DNA of 64,000 nt from Nitrosomonas sp. Is79A3 (GCF_000219585.1 NC_015731.1:2170001-2234000); one strand, 5' to 3'. Counted from the stretch's first letter, positions 1-10,101 are shown. Notes: generated from the letters alone by a model not told the origin. Made by a program: numbers and translations.

Positions 1-606
1 ATCTATCCAAGGGGAGTACAGTATGGGCGTATCTTTAAATACAACACTGACATGACGTGCGGTGCCTACTTCTTTCTTATTATCAATTTCCAGCTCTTTG
101 GCACGAATGTGCCAACCATTATCACCCTCTGGACAAGTAGTGTAATTGGTTTCCTTCAACCGGTAGTTGTCTTTACCTTCAAATAACAAAATGTCACCAG
201 CGCCACGGCCTTTTCCTTCTTTCATCGAATAACGCGGTTCTGTTAGATAACCTTCTTCAGTTTTCAGATTAAGTTGAAGATGTTCCCCTTTCAAAGTATC
301 TTTAGGTCTCTCCAGACGCACATTTCCTTCAACTTCGGTATCTTCAGTCTGCTGATAGTATTTCATGCGGTCCGCGGTAAGTACATTATCGCCATCATGC
401 AATACCGCGTCCCCGGTTGCTTCGATTTCCTGCTTATAATAGCCTGTGATACGGTCTGCTTCGATCAGTACTGGCTTCTTCTGTGGTTTAATTATTGCCT
501 TTTGTTCGCTCACAGGTTTAACAGCTAGTTCATCCGCCAGGCAAGTCAACGGCTGTATAAACAACAGAGCCAGAACGAATATATTCCGAAAGAAAAACAT
601 GTTCAT
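1..606 (-). CDS. lptD: LPS-assembly protein LptD, N-terminal part (cut by window edge)
   Basis: Reading the minus strand from ATG at 606 (or in-frame ATG at 600) gives an open frame of 202 codons that runs off the left edge. It starts with a hydrophobic signal peptide ending near CLADE, then a conserved stretch with ITGYYKQEIEATGDAVL, repeated beta-rich OstA-type segments and the family hallmarks TNYTTCPEGDNGWHIRA and ILYSPWID. LptD is the outer-membrane beta-barrel that inserts lipopolysaccharide; the part seen is the periplasmic N-terminal domain plus the start of the barrel. The C-terminal barrel lies outside the window. Family assignment is from recognised motifs; the start is chosen because the signal peptide begins there. 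Confidence 0.88.
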   Translation of the reverse strand, partial: MNMFFFRNIFVLALLFIQPLTCLADELAVKPVSEQKAIIKPQKKPVLIEADRITGYYKQEIEATGDAVLHDGDNVLTADRMKYYQQTEDTEVEGNVRLERPKDTLKGEHLQLNLKTEEGYLTEPRYSMKEGKGRGAGDILLFEGKDNYRLKETNYTTCPEGDNGWHIRAKELEIDNKKEVGTARHVSVVFKDTPILYSPWID

Positions 607-972
607 TACGAAATTATTTTTCCGGGATACAGCAAACTGATACAACCAATCTCTGCTTTCAATACTTTAAATCTATCAATTCGCTTCATCGTACAAAGCT
701 AATCGAATTTAAAACAAAGCAAATTCGCACAATGAAATGATGACTGACTAGCTGGTTCAATTATCCACACTCCCGTTTTCCTTATCTGTCTACTTCAAAA
801 TCATACCAATAATTAATGGATATATTTATTCACATCAATAAAGCTGTCATTGTACTATTTCTTCCAGTAGCTTATCTATCGAAGAACAGAATTTTAGATG
901 GGGAAAATAAAAAATTACCTGTTCTTTCTTAACATCCTAGCAGTTTTTTTGCTCTCTACATTACTTCAATAT
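607..972. other. AT-rich intergenic region, lptD to IscR boxes
   Basis: This AT-rich stretch between the divergent lptD and SUF operon holds no credible open frame. It should contain the lptD promoter on the minus strand. Nothing else was recognised. Confidence 0.5.
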
Positions 973-1025
973 ATAGTTGACCAAATCAATCGGGTATTGT
1001 ATAGTTGACCAAATCAATCGGGTAT
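973..1025 (+). promoter_or_regulatory. Tandem IscR type-1-like boxes over the SUF operon promoter
   Basis: Two identical 25-bp boxes lie at 973-997 and 1001-1025 (period 28 bp). Each begins ATAGTTGACC and ends ATCGGGTAT, which fits the imperfect palindrome of the known type-1 IscR site (ATAs..GACT....AGTC..sTAT). The first copy supplies a -35 hexamer TTGACC at 977-982. Exactly 17 bp on, the start of the second copy supplies TATAGT at 1000-1005 as a -10. Both operators therefore sit on the promoter, and a holo-regulator bound there would block RNA polymerase. The repeat and hexamers are seen directly; the autoregulation is inferred from the adjacent IscR-type gene. Confidence 0.75.
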
Positions 1026-1087
1026 TATTCATGCAAGAACTTATTTTTAACAATCATCAACCACCCGATTTTTAAAAGGAGTCAACC

Positions 1088-1549
1088 ATGAGACTAACAA
1101 CGAAGGGCAGATTTGCGGTAACAGCATTATTAGATCTTGCTTTGCAACAAAGTAACCACCCCGTGACGTTGGCAGACATCAGTCAACGGCAAAAAATATC
1201 ACTGTCTTATTTGGAACAGTTATTCGCAAAATTGCGTCAATCTGAACTCGTTGATAGTGTGCGCGGACCTGGAGGCGGCTATTGTCTTGCAAAAGATTTA
1301 GATAAAGTATCTGTAGCGGACATTATTCTTGCGGTTGACGAACCTATTGATGCAACACAGTGTGGCGGCAAAGAAAATTGCCACAACGATGGAAAGTGTA
1401 TGACCCACGACTTATGGGCGAAATTAAACGATCTTATTTTTGAGTACCTTGGCGCTGTAACACTCAAGGAGCTTGTTGACAATCAAATAAATCAACAAAA
1501 TGACGCTATCATTCCACTTCTTGATATGCGCGAAACAAACGCTGCGTAA
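1088..1549 (+). CDS. iscR: Rrf2-family Fe-S cluster-sensing regulator, IscR type
   Basis: This 153-residue protein has an N-terminal winged helix-turn-helix (MRLTTKGRFAVTALLDLAL... GPGGGY) and the [2Fe-2S] ligand set of IscR at the same numbering as the E. coli protein: Cys92, Cys98, Cys104 and His107 (QCGGKENC...CMTHDLW). Glu43, which tunes site recognition in E. coli IscR, is also present. It is the first gene of the SUF operon, with an AAAGGAG ribosome site 9 bases before the ATG, and it lies just downstream of two IscR-type boxes. It probably represses the operon when its cluster is loaded and releases it when clusters are scarce. It could equally be named sufR by position. Confidence 0.85.
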   Translation: MRLTTKGRFAVTALLDLALQQSNHPVTLADISQRQKISLSYLEQLFAKLRQSELVDSVRGPGGGYCLAKDLDKVSVADIILAVDEPIDATQCGGKENCHNDGKCMTHDLWAKLNDLIFEYLGAVTLKELVDNQINQQNDAIIPLLDMRETNAA

Positions 1550-1750
1550 AATGCGTGTCAGCTGGTAAAAAAACCTCAGTTCTCAAGAGTATCGTCCTAA
1601 TGACTTTACAAGTTTTATACTGAACAATTTAATCAGGCTTGTGTCAAAATAATTTGGACAGCGGATGTAAAAAGTATGCCTTATTATTATATAAAGCACA
1701 CGATATAAAAAGCCCTGATAATTTTAATCAAATTGAGAATATTGCATTGA

Positions 1751-2101
1751 ATGGATGTTATGCCAATTACCTTAACTGAAAAAGCCGCAAAACATATCCA
1801 ACAGCAACTCGAAAAAAGAGGCAGAGGTCTTGCATTACGAGTTGGGATTAAAAAATCAGGTTGCTCAGGATTTTCATACATATTTGACTATGCTGATGAA
1901 ATCAAGCCTGACGATCAATTATTTGAATCCCACAGAACGAAAATAGTCGTCGATATAAGTAGCTTACCTTATCTAGACGGATCTCGAATTGATTTTACTC
2001 AAGATGGCCTCAATAGTTCTTTCAAGTTTATCAATCCAAATATTGATAACACATGCGGCTGTGGTGATAGTTTTAGCGTAAAAGAATCTGCTAAGATTTA
2101 A
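1751..2101 (+). CDS. sufA: HesB/IscA-type A-type carrier, SufA-like
   Basis: A 116-residue A-type Fe-S carrier. The three conserved cysteines are visible: Cys38 in KSGCSGFSY and Cys102/Cys104 in the C-terminal CGCG motif (NTCGCGDSF). These carriers accept clusters from SufBCD or IscU and hand them to target proteins. It lies between the regulator and sufB, so it is called SufA-like, although sequence alone cannot separate SufA from IscA or ErpA. A second in-frame ATG three codons in (1760) is an alternative start; neither has a strong ribosome site. Confidence 0.82.
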   Translation: MDVMPITLTEKAAKHIQQQLEKRGRGLALRVGIKKSGCSGFSYIFDYADEIKPDDQLFESHRTKIVVDISSLPYLDGSRIDFTQDGLNSSFKFINPNIDNTCGCGDSFSVKESAKI

Positions 2102-2212
2102 CCAATAATATTTCCAATTGAAATATATTTCTGTTTACAAGTAACCTGACTGTTAAGCAAATTAAGATATCTGGTTCAAAACTAAAGATACTAAAATAAA
2201 GGAACAAACCAA

Positions 2213-3649
2213 ATGAGCGCAGTATTGCAAAGTCTGGTTAATCAACCGTACAAACATGGCTTCGTTACTGAAATTGAGTCCGACACCGCACCCAAAGGAC
2301 TGAATGAAGATATCATCCGATTAATTTCAACTAAGAAGAATGAGCCCGAATGGCTTTTGTCATTCCGCCTGAAAGCCTATCAGAAATGGCTAACAATGAC
2401 TGAACCTAAATGGCAGAATGTTCACTATCCAAAAATTGATTTTCAATCAATCAGCTACTATTCAGCACCCAAACCAAAGCAAAAACTCGCCAGCATGGAT
2501 GAAGTTGATCCTGAATTATTGCGCACATTTGAAAAGCTTGGTGTACCCATGCACGAACGCGCAGCACTTGCGGGTGTAGCTGTCGACGTTATTTTTGATA
2601 GTGTTTCAGTAGCTACTACTTATAAAGAAAAGCTTGCTGAAATAGGCATCATTTTCTGCTCCATTTCGGAGGCAGTACAAAATCACCCGGAGCTCATTCA
2701 AAAATATTTAGGATCTGTTGTTCCAGTGGGTGATAACTACTTTGCAGCCCTGAATTCTGCAGTATTCACCGATGGTTCCTTCTGTTTCATACCGAAAGGC
2801 GTTAAGTGCCCAATGGATTTATCCACCTATTTCCGTATTAACACCGAAGGCTCCGGGCAATTTGAACGAACCTTGATCATTGCTGAAGAAGGCGCGTCTG
2901 TTTGTTATCTTGAGGGGTGTACTGCCCCCAGATTTGATACAAACCAATTGCATGCTGCAGTTGTTGAATTAATCGCATTAGATAATGCGGATATTAAATA
3001 CTCAACGGTTCAAAACTGGTATGCCGGTGATGAAAATGGTGTGGGCGGGATATACAATTTTGTAACCAAACGTGGCCTGGCAAAAGGTGTTAATTCAAGG
3101 ATTTCCTGGACACAGGTAGAAACCGGCTCTGCAATTACCTGGAAATACCCATCTTGTATTTTACGCGGGGATAACTCTGTCGGTGAATTTTATTCCGTTG
3201 CAGTTACTAACAATTATCAACAAGCTGATACCGGAACCAAGATGATTCATCTCGGAAAAAATACACGTAGCACAATTGTCAGCAAAGGTATCTCGGCGGG
3301 TCATTCAAATAGCAGTTATCGCGGTCTGGTGCGCATCGCTCCAACTGCAGAGGGTGCACGCAACTATTCGCAATGCGATTCCATGCTGATTGGTGATCAA
3401 TCGGGTGCACACACTTTTCCCTACATACAAGTACACAACAGCAGTGCAATAGTTGAGCATGAAGCTTCAACTTCCAAGATTGGCGAAGATCAGCTTTTTT
3501 ACTTCTCGCAACGCGGCATTGATGCCGAAGAGGCAGTTTCAATGATTATCAACGGATTCTGTAAGGATGTGTTTCAGCAACTGCCAATGGAATTTGCCGT
3601 TGAAGCCACGAAACTTCTGAGCTTCAAGTTGGAGGGAAGTATCGGATGA
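2213..3649 (+). CDS. sufB: Fe-S cluster assembly scaffold SufB
   Basis: A 478-residue SufB, full length for the family, with an AAAGGAA ribosome site before the ATG. The residues tied to cluster assembly in E. coli SufB are kept: the cysteine in SQCDSMLIG (Cys405 equivalent) and the glutamate in IVEHEAS (Glu434 equivalent). The C-terminal block [14 protein letters not shown]...INGFCKDV is typical. SufB forms the SufBC2D scaffold in the cytoplasm, where clusters are built from sulfur delivered by SufS. The stop overlaps the sufC start by 4 bases (ATGA), which indicates translational coupling. Confidence 0.95.
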   Translation: MSAVLQSLVNQPYKHGFVTEIESDTAPKGLNEDIIRLISTKKNEPEWLLSFRLKAYQKWLTMTEPKWQNVHYPKIDFQSISYYSAPKPKQKLASMDEVDPELLRTFEKLGVPMHERAALAGVAVDVIFDSVSVATTYKEKLAEIGIIFCSISEAVQNHPELIQKYLGSVVPVGDNYFAALNSAVFTDGSFCFIPKGVKCPMDLSTYFRINTEGSGQFERTLIIAEEGASVCYLEGCTAPRFDTNQLHAAVVELIALDNADIKYSTVQNWYAGDENGVGGIYNFVTKRGLAKGVNSRISWTQVETGSAITWKYPSCILRGDNSVGEFYSVAVTNNYQQADTGTKMIHLGKNTRSTIVSKGISAGHSNSSYRGLVRIAPTAEGARNYSQCDSMLIGDQSGAHTFPYIQVHNSSAIVEHEASTSKIGEDQLFYFSQRGIDAEEAVSMIINGFCKDVFQQLPMEFAVEATKLLSFKLEGSIG

Positions 3650-4437
3650 TTGATAAAAGCAGCAGCACCATTCTTTCTGTTCAAGGATTACGCGCCAGTA
3701 TTAGCGGCACCGAGATTCTAAAAGGCATTGATCTTACTGTTAAAAGCGGGGAAATACATGCCATCATGGGTTTAAATGGGTCAGGCAAAAGTACCTTTGC
3801 AAAAGTGTTAGCCGGTCATTCAGCATATGAAATCACAGGCGGATCAGTTCAATTTGAAGGCAATAACCTATTAGAATTGCCCCCCGAAGAGCGCGCTCGA
3901 GCCGGATTATTTCTAGCTTTCCAATATCCGATCGAAATTCCAGGTGTTGCTAACACGCAATTTCTTCGCCTCGCCTACAATACCGTGCAAACAAAGCGTG
4001 GCAAAGAAGAGCTGGACCCTCTTGAGTTTGATGACTTTGTCCGTGAAAAAATGAAATTACTGGAAATGAAGCCTGATTTTCTGGATCGTAGCGTCAATGA
4101 AGGTTTTTCAGGTGGTGAGAAAAAGCGTAATGAAATTTTACAAATGGCATTATTAGAACCCAGGCTGAGCATTCTGGACGAAACGGATTCCGGCCTTGAT
4201 ATCGATGCACTTAAAATAGTGGCCAATGGTGTCAATCAAATTGCCAATAAAGACAATGCAACGATCCTGGTCACGCATTATCAACGTTTGTTAGATTATA
4301 TCGTGCCTGATTTTGTACATATCATGCAGGCAGGCCGCATCGTCATGACGGGCGGGAAGGAACTGGCACTGGAGCTGGAGACGCGTGGTTACGATTGGGT
4401 AAATGCAAACAAATCAGTTATCGGGGTAATCGCATGA
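3646..4437 (+). CDS. sufC: Fe-S assembly ATPase SufC
   Basis: A 263-residue ABC-type ATPase with Walker [10 protein letters not shown] near residue 43, the signature [10 protein letters not shown], a Walker B region with [16 protein letters not shown], and the switch histidine in LVTHYQRLL. SufC binds SufB and SufD, and ATP hydrolysis drives the conformational change of the scaffold. The start overlaps the end of sufB and the stop overlaps the start of sufD (ATGA), so the three subunits are likely made in a coupled way. Confidence 0.95.
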   Translation: MIDKSSSTILSVQGLRASISGTEILKGIDLTVKSGEIHAIMGLNGSGKSTFAKVLAGHSAYEITGGSVQFEGNNLLELPPEERARAGLFLAFQYPIEIPGVANTQFLRLAYNTVQTKRGKEELDPLEFDDFVREKMKLLEMKPDFLDRSVNEGFSGGEKKRNEILQMALLEPRLSILDETDSGLDIDALKIVANGVNQIANKDNATILVTHYQRLLDYIVPDFVHIMQAGRIVMTGGKELALELETRGYDWVNANKSVIGVIA

Positions 4438-5744
4438 GTGATCTAGCCAACACGGATTATCTTGAATGTCTGCTTAAATCTTGGCCGATAAAATCAACTG
4501 AATCGCTATCGTGGTTGAATCAATTACGCACCCAAGCAATTGATCGTGTCGGCACACAGAAATTGCCGACCCGGCGTGATGAAGAATGGCGCTTTACGGA
4601 TATATCACCCTTAGTCCACCTACCCTATCAACCGTCACAACCGGAATGCAATCTGCTTGCGCATGACATCGAACACTTCTATTTGAAGGAAGCAAAACAC
4701 CGTTTGGTGTTTGTAGATGGTCATTATTCTCCAAACTTATCGACCATTATTGACCCTGTTGACCCTGCGGCACTTGTAATTGGCAACTTACCAGCATTTG
4801 TCGCAACGCATGCATCGGTTCTGGAATCTCATTTGGGACACTACGTTCATTTTGACAACAACTTATTTGCAGCACTCAACACAGCCTTCCTACGCGATGG
4901 CGCGCTGATCATTGTTCCAAAGAATATCGCCATTGCGGAACCAATCCATTTGCTGTTTATTGCAACTCAAAATGAAGTAACAAGTTATCCGCGTTGTTTA
5001 TTGATTGGTGAAGCAGGTAGCAATGTAACACTTATTGAGGATTATGTAGCGCTTCAGCAAGCAACTTATATTACCAATTCCGTCACAGAAATCAGCTTGG
5101 CTGCCAATGCACAGGCCAAACATATTCGAATCCAGCGTGAAAGCACGCAGGCTTTTCATTTGGCAAACTGTGCAGTGTCTCTCGCCCATGCAAGTAATTA
5201 TCAGTCAACCAGTATTTCCCTAGGATCGCAGATTTCCCGCTATAACCTGAATGTCCGGTTAACTGATGCAGCGGCGGAATGCGTTGTTGATGGATTGACT
5301 TTAATTTCAGATCATCAACTGGCAGATACGCACACCTGCATTGACCATGTAAAACCCAACGGCACCAGTCGCCAGCATCATAAATGCATTGTCGATGATG
5401 CCGCACACGCTGTGTTTAATGGAAAAATCATAGTACACCCTCATGCGCAGCAGACGAACTCATCGCAATCCAGTCGCAACTTGTTACTCAGCAAGATGGC
5501 GCAAGTTGACACCAAACCGCAACTGGAAATTTTTGCCGATGATGTTAAATGCGCGCACGGCGCGACAGTCGGACAATTGGATCTAGAAGAGATTTTTTAT
5601 CTGGAAAGCCGCGGCTTATCAGAGAAAGCTGCACGCAATCTATTAACCTACGCATTTGGTGCAGAAATCATCAGCCGTATTCCTGTCACTTCGCTCAGGC
5701 AACAATTGGAACAGGCAGTTCTTAATCAGACTCAAAGTAATTAA
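4434..5744 (+). CDS. sufD: Fe-S assembly protein SufD
   Basis: A 436-residue protein of the SufB/SufD superfamily. The histidine matching E. coli SufD His360 is in [13 protein letters not shown] near the C-terminus, followed by the conserved ...[20 protein letters not shown]. SufD pairs with SufB in the SufBC2D scaffold and shapes the interface where the cluster forms. The ATG at 4434 is chosen because it overlaps the sufC stop as ATGA; an open frame extends 13 codons further upstream but lies inside sufC. Confidence 0.93.
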   Translation: MSDLANTDYLECLLKSWPIKSTESLSWLNQLRTQAIDRVGTQKLPTRRDEEWRFTDISPLVHLPYQPSQPECNLLAHDIEHFYLKEAKHRLVFVDGHYSPNLSTIIDPVDPAALVIGNLPAFVATHASVLESHLGHYVHFDNNLFAALNTAFLRDGALIIVPKNIAIAEPIHLLFIATQNEVTSYPRCLLIGEAGSNVTLIEDYVALQQATYITNSVTEISLAANAQAKHIRIQRESTQAFHLANCAVSLAHASNYQSTSISLGSQISRYNLNVRLTDAAAECVVDGLTLISDHQLADTHTCIDHVKPNGTSRQHHKCIVDDAAHAVFNGKIIVHPHAQQTNSSQSSRNLLLSKMAQVDTKPQLEIFADDVKCAHGATVGQLDLEEIFYLESRGLSEKAARNLLTYAFGAEIISRIPVTSLRQQLEQAVLNQTQSN

Positions 5745-5746
5745 TC

Positions 5747-7009
5747 ATGAACTCAGCCATAGTCTCCCTGAAACCTGAAATTTCCGCCGGCGATTTTGAT
5801 GCGGAAAAGATTCGCACAGATTTTCCGATTCTGAAACTTAAAATAGACGGCAAGCCGCTTGTCTATCTCGACAATGCAGCATCCAGTCAAATGCCGCAGC
5901 AAGTTATTGATCGCTTGATACGCTATCAAACTACGCAACATGCGAATATCAATCGCGCTGTTCACTATCTATCCGAAGTTGCCACTATGGAGTATCACAA
6001 CGCGCGTTGCAAACTGCAGCAATTCATCAACGCACTTGAAGACAGAGAAGTTATCTTTACCAGTGGTACGACAGATTCCATCAATCTGGTCATGCATGGT
6101 TATGGGCGCAAGTTCATCAAAACCGGCGATGAAATCATTTTAACCACTCTGGAGCATCATTCCAATATCGTACCTTGGCAAATGCTCGCCAATGAGAAAG
6201 GCGCAAGAATTCGTGTCGTTCCAGTTAATGATAAAGGTGAGCTGGAAGTTGATGAATATGAAAAGCTGTTTAATGAACGCACCAAGTTTGTTGGTTTAAT
6301 TCATGTATCGAATGCACTCGGCACCATCAATCCCATCAAACGAATGATTGATTTTGCGCATCAACACGGCGTTCCCGTTCTGATCGATGGCGCACAAGCA
6401 GCACCGCATATCGTTATTGACGTTCAAGCTCTCGATTGCGATTTTTATGCCTTTTCTGCACATAAACTTTGCGGTCCGACCGGTGTAGGCATACTCTATG
6501 GAAAAGCCGCTTTACTGGAATCAATGCAACCCTTTAAAGGCGGCGGCGATATGATTGCTTCCGTTACTTTTGAAGAAACACTCTACAATACCATCCCACA
6601 TAAATTTGAAGCAGGCACGCCTCCTATTGCCGCCGCTATTGGTTTTGGCGCTGCCATAGATTATTTAATGGCTATTGGTATCGAACGTATCGCCGCGTAT
6701 GAATTATCCTTACTTAACTACGCGACCGAGTGTTTAAACGATATTCCAGGTCTTAAGATTATTGGCACAGCGGCAGAAAAAACAGCCGTCATTTCATTTA
6801 CGATCGACGGTATTCATCCGCATGATATCGGCACGATTCTCAATCAGGATGGTATTGCCGTTCGCACAGGACATCACTGTGCACAGCCTGTGATGCAACG
6901 TTTTAATGTACCAGCAACTTCCCGTGCTTCATTTGCCTTCTACAATAAAAAAACAGAAGTTGACGCCTTAGTCGCTGGCATTAAGAATGTCCAAAAGGTT
7001 TTTTTATAA
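5747..7009 (+). CDS. sufS: Cysteine desulfurase SufS
   Basis: A 420-residue class II cysteine desulfurase. It has the PLP-binding lysine in FSAHKLCGPTGVG and the catalytic cysteine in the loop VRTGHHCAQP, both as in SufS. It takes sulfur from L-cysteine as a persulfide for cluster building. It starts 3 bases after the sufD stop, and its stop overlaps the next start as TAATG. Partner choice is of interest: a SufU-type protein follows, and no sufE is seen in the operon. Confidence 0.94.
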   Translation: MNSAIVSLKPEISAGDFDAEKIRTDFPILKLKIDGKPLVYLDNAASSQMPQQVIDRLIRYQTTQHANINRAVHYLSEVATMEYHNARCKLQQFINALEDREVIFTSGTTDSINLVMHGYGRKFIKTGDEIILTTLEHHSNIVPWQMLANEKGARIRVVPVNDKGELEVDEYEKLFNERTKFVGLIHVSNALGTINPIKRMIDFAHQHGVPVLIDGAQAAPHIVIDVQALDCDFYAFSAHKLCGPTGVGILYGKAALLESMQPFKGGGDMIASVTFEETLYNTIPHKFEAGTPPIAAAIGFGAAIDYLMAIGIERIAAYELSLLNYATECLNDIPGLKIIGTAAEKTAVISFTIDGIHPHDIGTILNQDGIAVRTGHHCAQPVMQRFNVPATSRASFAFYNKKTEVDALVAGIKNVQKVFL

Positions 7010-7491
7010 TGCACGCCAATTCACTGTATCAGGAAGTCATACTCGACCATAACAGAAAGCCACGTAATTATGGCAAACTGGATCATGCCAACCACCAAGC
7101 AGTGGGACATAATCCCTTATGTGGCGATCGTTTGGATATTACAGTGCAACTAGAGAATGATCAGATCAATGACATTGCTTTCCAAGGTGAGTCCTGTGCA
7201 ATCTGCAAGGCTTCCGCCTCGATGATGACAGCAGCGGTTAAGGGAAAATCTCGTTTAGATGCAGAAACGCTCATTCATGAGTTTCGTGAATTAGCGACTG
7301 GGAAATTGGATATTACTCACCCGCATCACCTTGGACGCCTGACGGTTTTTTCTGGCATACGTGATCTGCCAACACGCGTTAAATGTGCAATCCTACCGTG
7401 GCATACCCTGCATGCCGCGCTGAATTCAATAGCCTGCACATCAACAGAAGCAAATCATGATTCAGCGCACGCGGTATCGAGTAAATCCTAG
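7009..7491 (+). CDS. sufU: SufU-type Fe-S assembly / sulfur-transfer protein
   Basis: A 160-residue IscU-fold protein of SufU type. The three ligand cysteines are present in NPLCGDRLD, GESCAICKASASMM and RVKCAILPWHTL, together with the aspartate after the first cysteine. The SufU-specific insertion between the second and third cysteine is present (the RLDAETLIHEFRELATGKLD region). In Gram-positive bacteria SufU is a zinc protein that relays persulfide from SufS. Here it replaces SufE as the likely SufS partner. Its start overlaps the sufS stop. Confidence 0.9.
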   Translation: MHANSLYQEVILDHNRKPRNYGKLDHANHQAVGHNPLCGDRLDITVQLENDQINDIAFQGESCAICKASASMMTAAVKGKSRLDAETLIHEFRELATGKLDITHPHHLGRLTVFSGIRDLPTRVKCAILPWHTLHAALNSIACTSTEANHDSAHAVSSKS

Positions 7492-7619
7492 TTTGATTTA
7501 GTAGCACGCAAAGTTAGATCGCATATAGGTTGGTTCAATTTGACTCTGCCGCAATCCTCAACATGCTCAAATAATTTTCCTGAATAATAATTGCATACTC
7601 AGTATTGATAAAAATTAAA

Positions 7620-8180
7620 ATGCCAAAAATTGCTGATATCGAAGGAACACCTAACAAAAATGCTTTGAAATTTATCCTCAAAGAACCACTGACCTGGGGG
7701 ATTGCACGATCGTACGATAACGCTGAAGCCGCTCAAGATGATCCCCTGGCTGCCGCATTATTCGATATTGATCATGTTACAAATGTTTTTTATATCGATC
7801 ATTGGATCACGGTCACCCAAGATGGAGAAGCCAATTGGCAGGATTTGGCACGTGAAATCGCCGATCCCATCCGGGCAGCACCCGCCGCGTCGGCGCAATC
7901 TGCAGAAACTGTAGCCGCCGCCAGCAATGTACTTGCTGATTTAAGCCCAGAAGATCAGTTGCGTCTGGAAAAAATCAATGTCTTACTGGATGAGGAAGTA
8001 CGTCCATATCTGCAGCACGATGGCGGTGATTTGCATATCTTAGGACTCGAAGGCAATGTCTTGCGTATCCACTACCAAGGCGCCTGTGGCACTTGCCCCA
8101 GTTCTATCTCCGGCACGCTGAAAGGGATTGAAAATATGCTAAAAACCATTGAGCCGGATATACAGGTTATTGCTAGCTAA
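7620..8180 (+). CDS. Nfu-type Fe-S carrier (Nfu_N plus NifU C-terminal domain)
   Basis: About 186 residues from ATG 7620; an in-frame TTG at 7605 could add five codons. The N-terminal part (GTPNKNALKFILKEPL) matches the Nfu N-terminal domain. An Ala-rich linker near residues 90-110 (AAPAASAQSAETVAAAS) joins it to a NifU C-terminal domain with the cluster-binding CxxC in GACGTCPSS. Such proteins carry [4Fe-4S] clusters to targets. It is the last gene of the SUF block, 128 bp after sufU, and ends at a strong terminator. Confidence 0.85.
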   Translation: MPKIADIEGTPNKNALKFILKEPLTWGIARSYDNAEAAQDDPLAAALFDIDHVTNVFYIDHWITVTQDGEANWQDLAREIADPIRAAPAASAQSAETVAAASNVLADLSPEDQLRLEKINVLLDEEVRPYLQHDGGDLHILGLEGNVLRIHYQGACGTCPSSISGTLKGIENMLKTIEPDIQVIAS

Positions 8181-8192
8181 TAATCAAAAAAA

Positions 8193-8213
8193 GGTGGCTG
8201 ACGCCACCTTTTT
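8193..8213. terminator. Bidirectional terminator between nfu and efp
   Basis: A perfect GGTGGC/GCCACC stem with loop TGAC is flanked by A-run and T-run on either side, so it can stop both the SUF operon (+) and efp (-). Confidence 0.85.
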
Positions 8214-8228
8214 AAATTCGATCATGCA

Positions 8229-8792
8229 TCAAACCCGCTTTCTAAATTCATTGTTATGCGGATCAATTTCAATTTTGTCGCCAATTTCTACAAAAGCGGC
8301 TACCGGGATTTCAAATCCGGTCCCTACCAGACGTGCTGGTTTCATGATTTTACCTGTTGTATCCCCTCTCACAGCCGGTTCGGTGTATTCAACTTCGCGT
8401 ACAATCGTGTTAGGTAATTCAACGGATATGGCTTTATCTTCATAAAAAGTTACCTGACAAACATCTTCCATACCATCGATCAGATAATTCAAAACATCCG
8501 GCATGTTGTCAGCTTCCACTTCAACCTGGTTATACTCGGCATCCATAAAAACGTATAGCGGGTCTGCAAAATAGCTGTAGGTGCACTCTTTGCGATCAAG
8601 AACAACCAAATCGAATTTTTCATCTGCTTTGTATACGGTCTCCATCGTGGTGCTGGAAAACAAATTTTTTAGTTTCATTTTAACCACAGATGCATTACGG
8701 CCAGACTTGGTAAATTCTGCCCGCTGCACTACCATGGGATCATTACCAACCATCACGACATTACCTGAGCGTAGTTCCATTGCCGTTTTCAT
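8229..8792 (-). CDS. efp: Elongation factor P (Arg32 type)
   Basis: A 187-residue EF-P with its three beta-barrel domains. The tip of domain I reads FTKSGRNAS with arginine at position 32, the residue rhamnosylated by EarP in the EarP-type lineage, rather than the lysine beta-lysylated by EpmA. EF-P binds ribosomes stalled at polyproline stretches and helps peptide bond formation. The EarP gene lies directly upstream on the same strand, which supports this modification route. Confidence 0.95.
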   Translation of the reverse strand: MKTAMELRSGNVVMVGNDPMVVQRAEFTKSGRNASVVKMKLKNLFSSTTMETVYKADEKFDLVVLDRKECTYSYFADPLYVFMDAEYNQVEVEADNMPDVLNYLIDGMEDVCQVTFYEDKAISVELPNTIVREVEYTEPAVRGDTTGKIMKPARLVGTGFEIPVAAFVEIGDKIEIDPHNNEFRKRV

Positions 8793-8870
8793 ATTTCAAT
8801 TCCAAAATTAAGTTATAAGCAAGATTGATGTTGCTTTAGAGCAGTAAACATCAAATTCATAAACGATAAA

Positions 8871-10007
8871 TTATAGCCGATTTTCAGCAAACTGCACCAG
8901 ACTGGATGCTAAATCAACTTGTCCCAATAATTGTTTAAGCCAGTTTTTATTATGTTGCGTGATAGATTCTCGAAAAAAAAAGAAGTTCAACCAAATAACG
9001 CTATTTATTTCGCATTTGCCATTCCAGCAGGCCCATAACTCACGCACTGCATCTGCCACTTTATCCGGCATATTTTCGGTATATAGATCAAGAAATGCCT
9101 CCAGCTTCTTCCAATGCGCACCTTCTGCTTGAGGGTAAATATTCCAGATAAATGGGCTACCTGCCCATTGCGCGCGTACAAAGGAATCCTCACCACGCAC
9201 AAAATTAAAATCACAACTCCAAAGTAACCGGTCATAATCAGTTTGCTCCATAAATGGAATGATCTGGACGGTTAATTGCCCATGCTGAATCAACTTCCCG
9301 GTCTGAGATGATGGATTGTTTAGTAGAGTTGCTATGCTTCCAGCCACACTCCCCTCTGGCACAATTAACAAAACCGACTTTGAAGATTCAGACAATATTT
9401 GAATAAATTTAGTAACTGGCGCGGTTTCATAACAAAACAGTGAAATTCGTATCTCACCCGGTTTTCGCGCTAACAAACCTTTACGCTGTAAAAATGCACG
9501 CTCTGCTGTTGTGCTAAAAGCACTTCTTTGCGCGATTAAATTCTTTTCTCGCAATAACCCGCCAGTACCTTGCACAAATCCAGGGAAAAAGAATGTTTTG
9601 ATTAAGGGAAGTCGTGGATGTGGCGATGGCAAACCATGACATTGAGTTACCCAAGGTTCAGCACTGAGATATTCCAGATTAATCCAAACCGGTTGTTTTT
9701 TTCTTTGTAACAATGCCGTCACATAAACATCAGGCAATTCACAAGCAAACGCTTCGATCACAACTTCTGCCGGTTCAACTTTGGCCGACACACATTGCCA
9801 ATGACAGATTTCAACACCCTGCACTATTTGTTGTTGAATCTCCGGATTAACATCCGGTGCTATACACGAAAAGCTGGTCAGGTCATCAACCCAAAGCCGT
9901 ACTGCTTGATGATGATCCTGTGTTAATTGCCGTGCCAGACGCCAACACACACCGATGTCACCAAAGTTATCGATAATCGTACAAAAAATATCCCACTGGC
10001 GTTGCAT
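8871..10007 (-). CDS. earP: EF-P arginine rhamnosyltransferase EarP
   Basis: About 378 residues. The start at ATG 10007 is preferred over TTG 10034 because it places the catalytic aspartates at Asp13 and Asp17 (WDIFCTIIDNFGDIGVCWRL), the numbering known for EarP. The C-terminal half carries the GT-B donor domain with CDFNFVRGEDSFVRAQWAG, which binds dTDP-rhamnose and includes the conserved glutamate. It transfers rhamnose to Arg32 of EF-P. It sits 78 bp upstream of efp on the same strand. Confidence 0.92.
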   Translation of the reverse strand: MQRQWDIFCTIIDNFGDIGVCWRLARQLTQDHHQAVRLWVDDLTSFSCIAPDVNPEIQQQIVQGVEICHWQCVSAKVEPAEVVIEAFACELPDVYVTALLQRKKQPVWINLEYLSAEPWVTQCHGLPSPHPRLPLIKTFFFPGFVQGTGGLLREKNLIAQRSAFSTTAERAFLQRKGLLARKPGEIRISLFCYETAPVTKFIQILSESSKSVLLIVPEGSVAGSIATLLNNPSSQTGKLIQHGQLTVQIIPFMEQTDYDRLLWSCDFNFVRGEDSFVRAQWAGSPFIWNIYPQAEGAHWKKLEAFLDLYTENMPDKVADAVRELWACWNGKCEINSVIWLNFFFFRESITQHNKNWLKQLLGQVDLASSLVQFAENRL

Positions 10008-10101
10008 AGTAGTCTTAGGAGATGACTTTAACAATTAGATATTTAACCAGAAGCTAGAAATTGCGGTGTTTTGGAAAGACATACATAACGGCAAAATTAG
10101 C

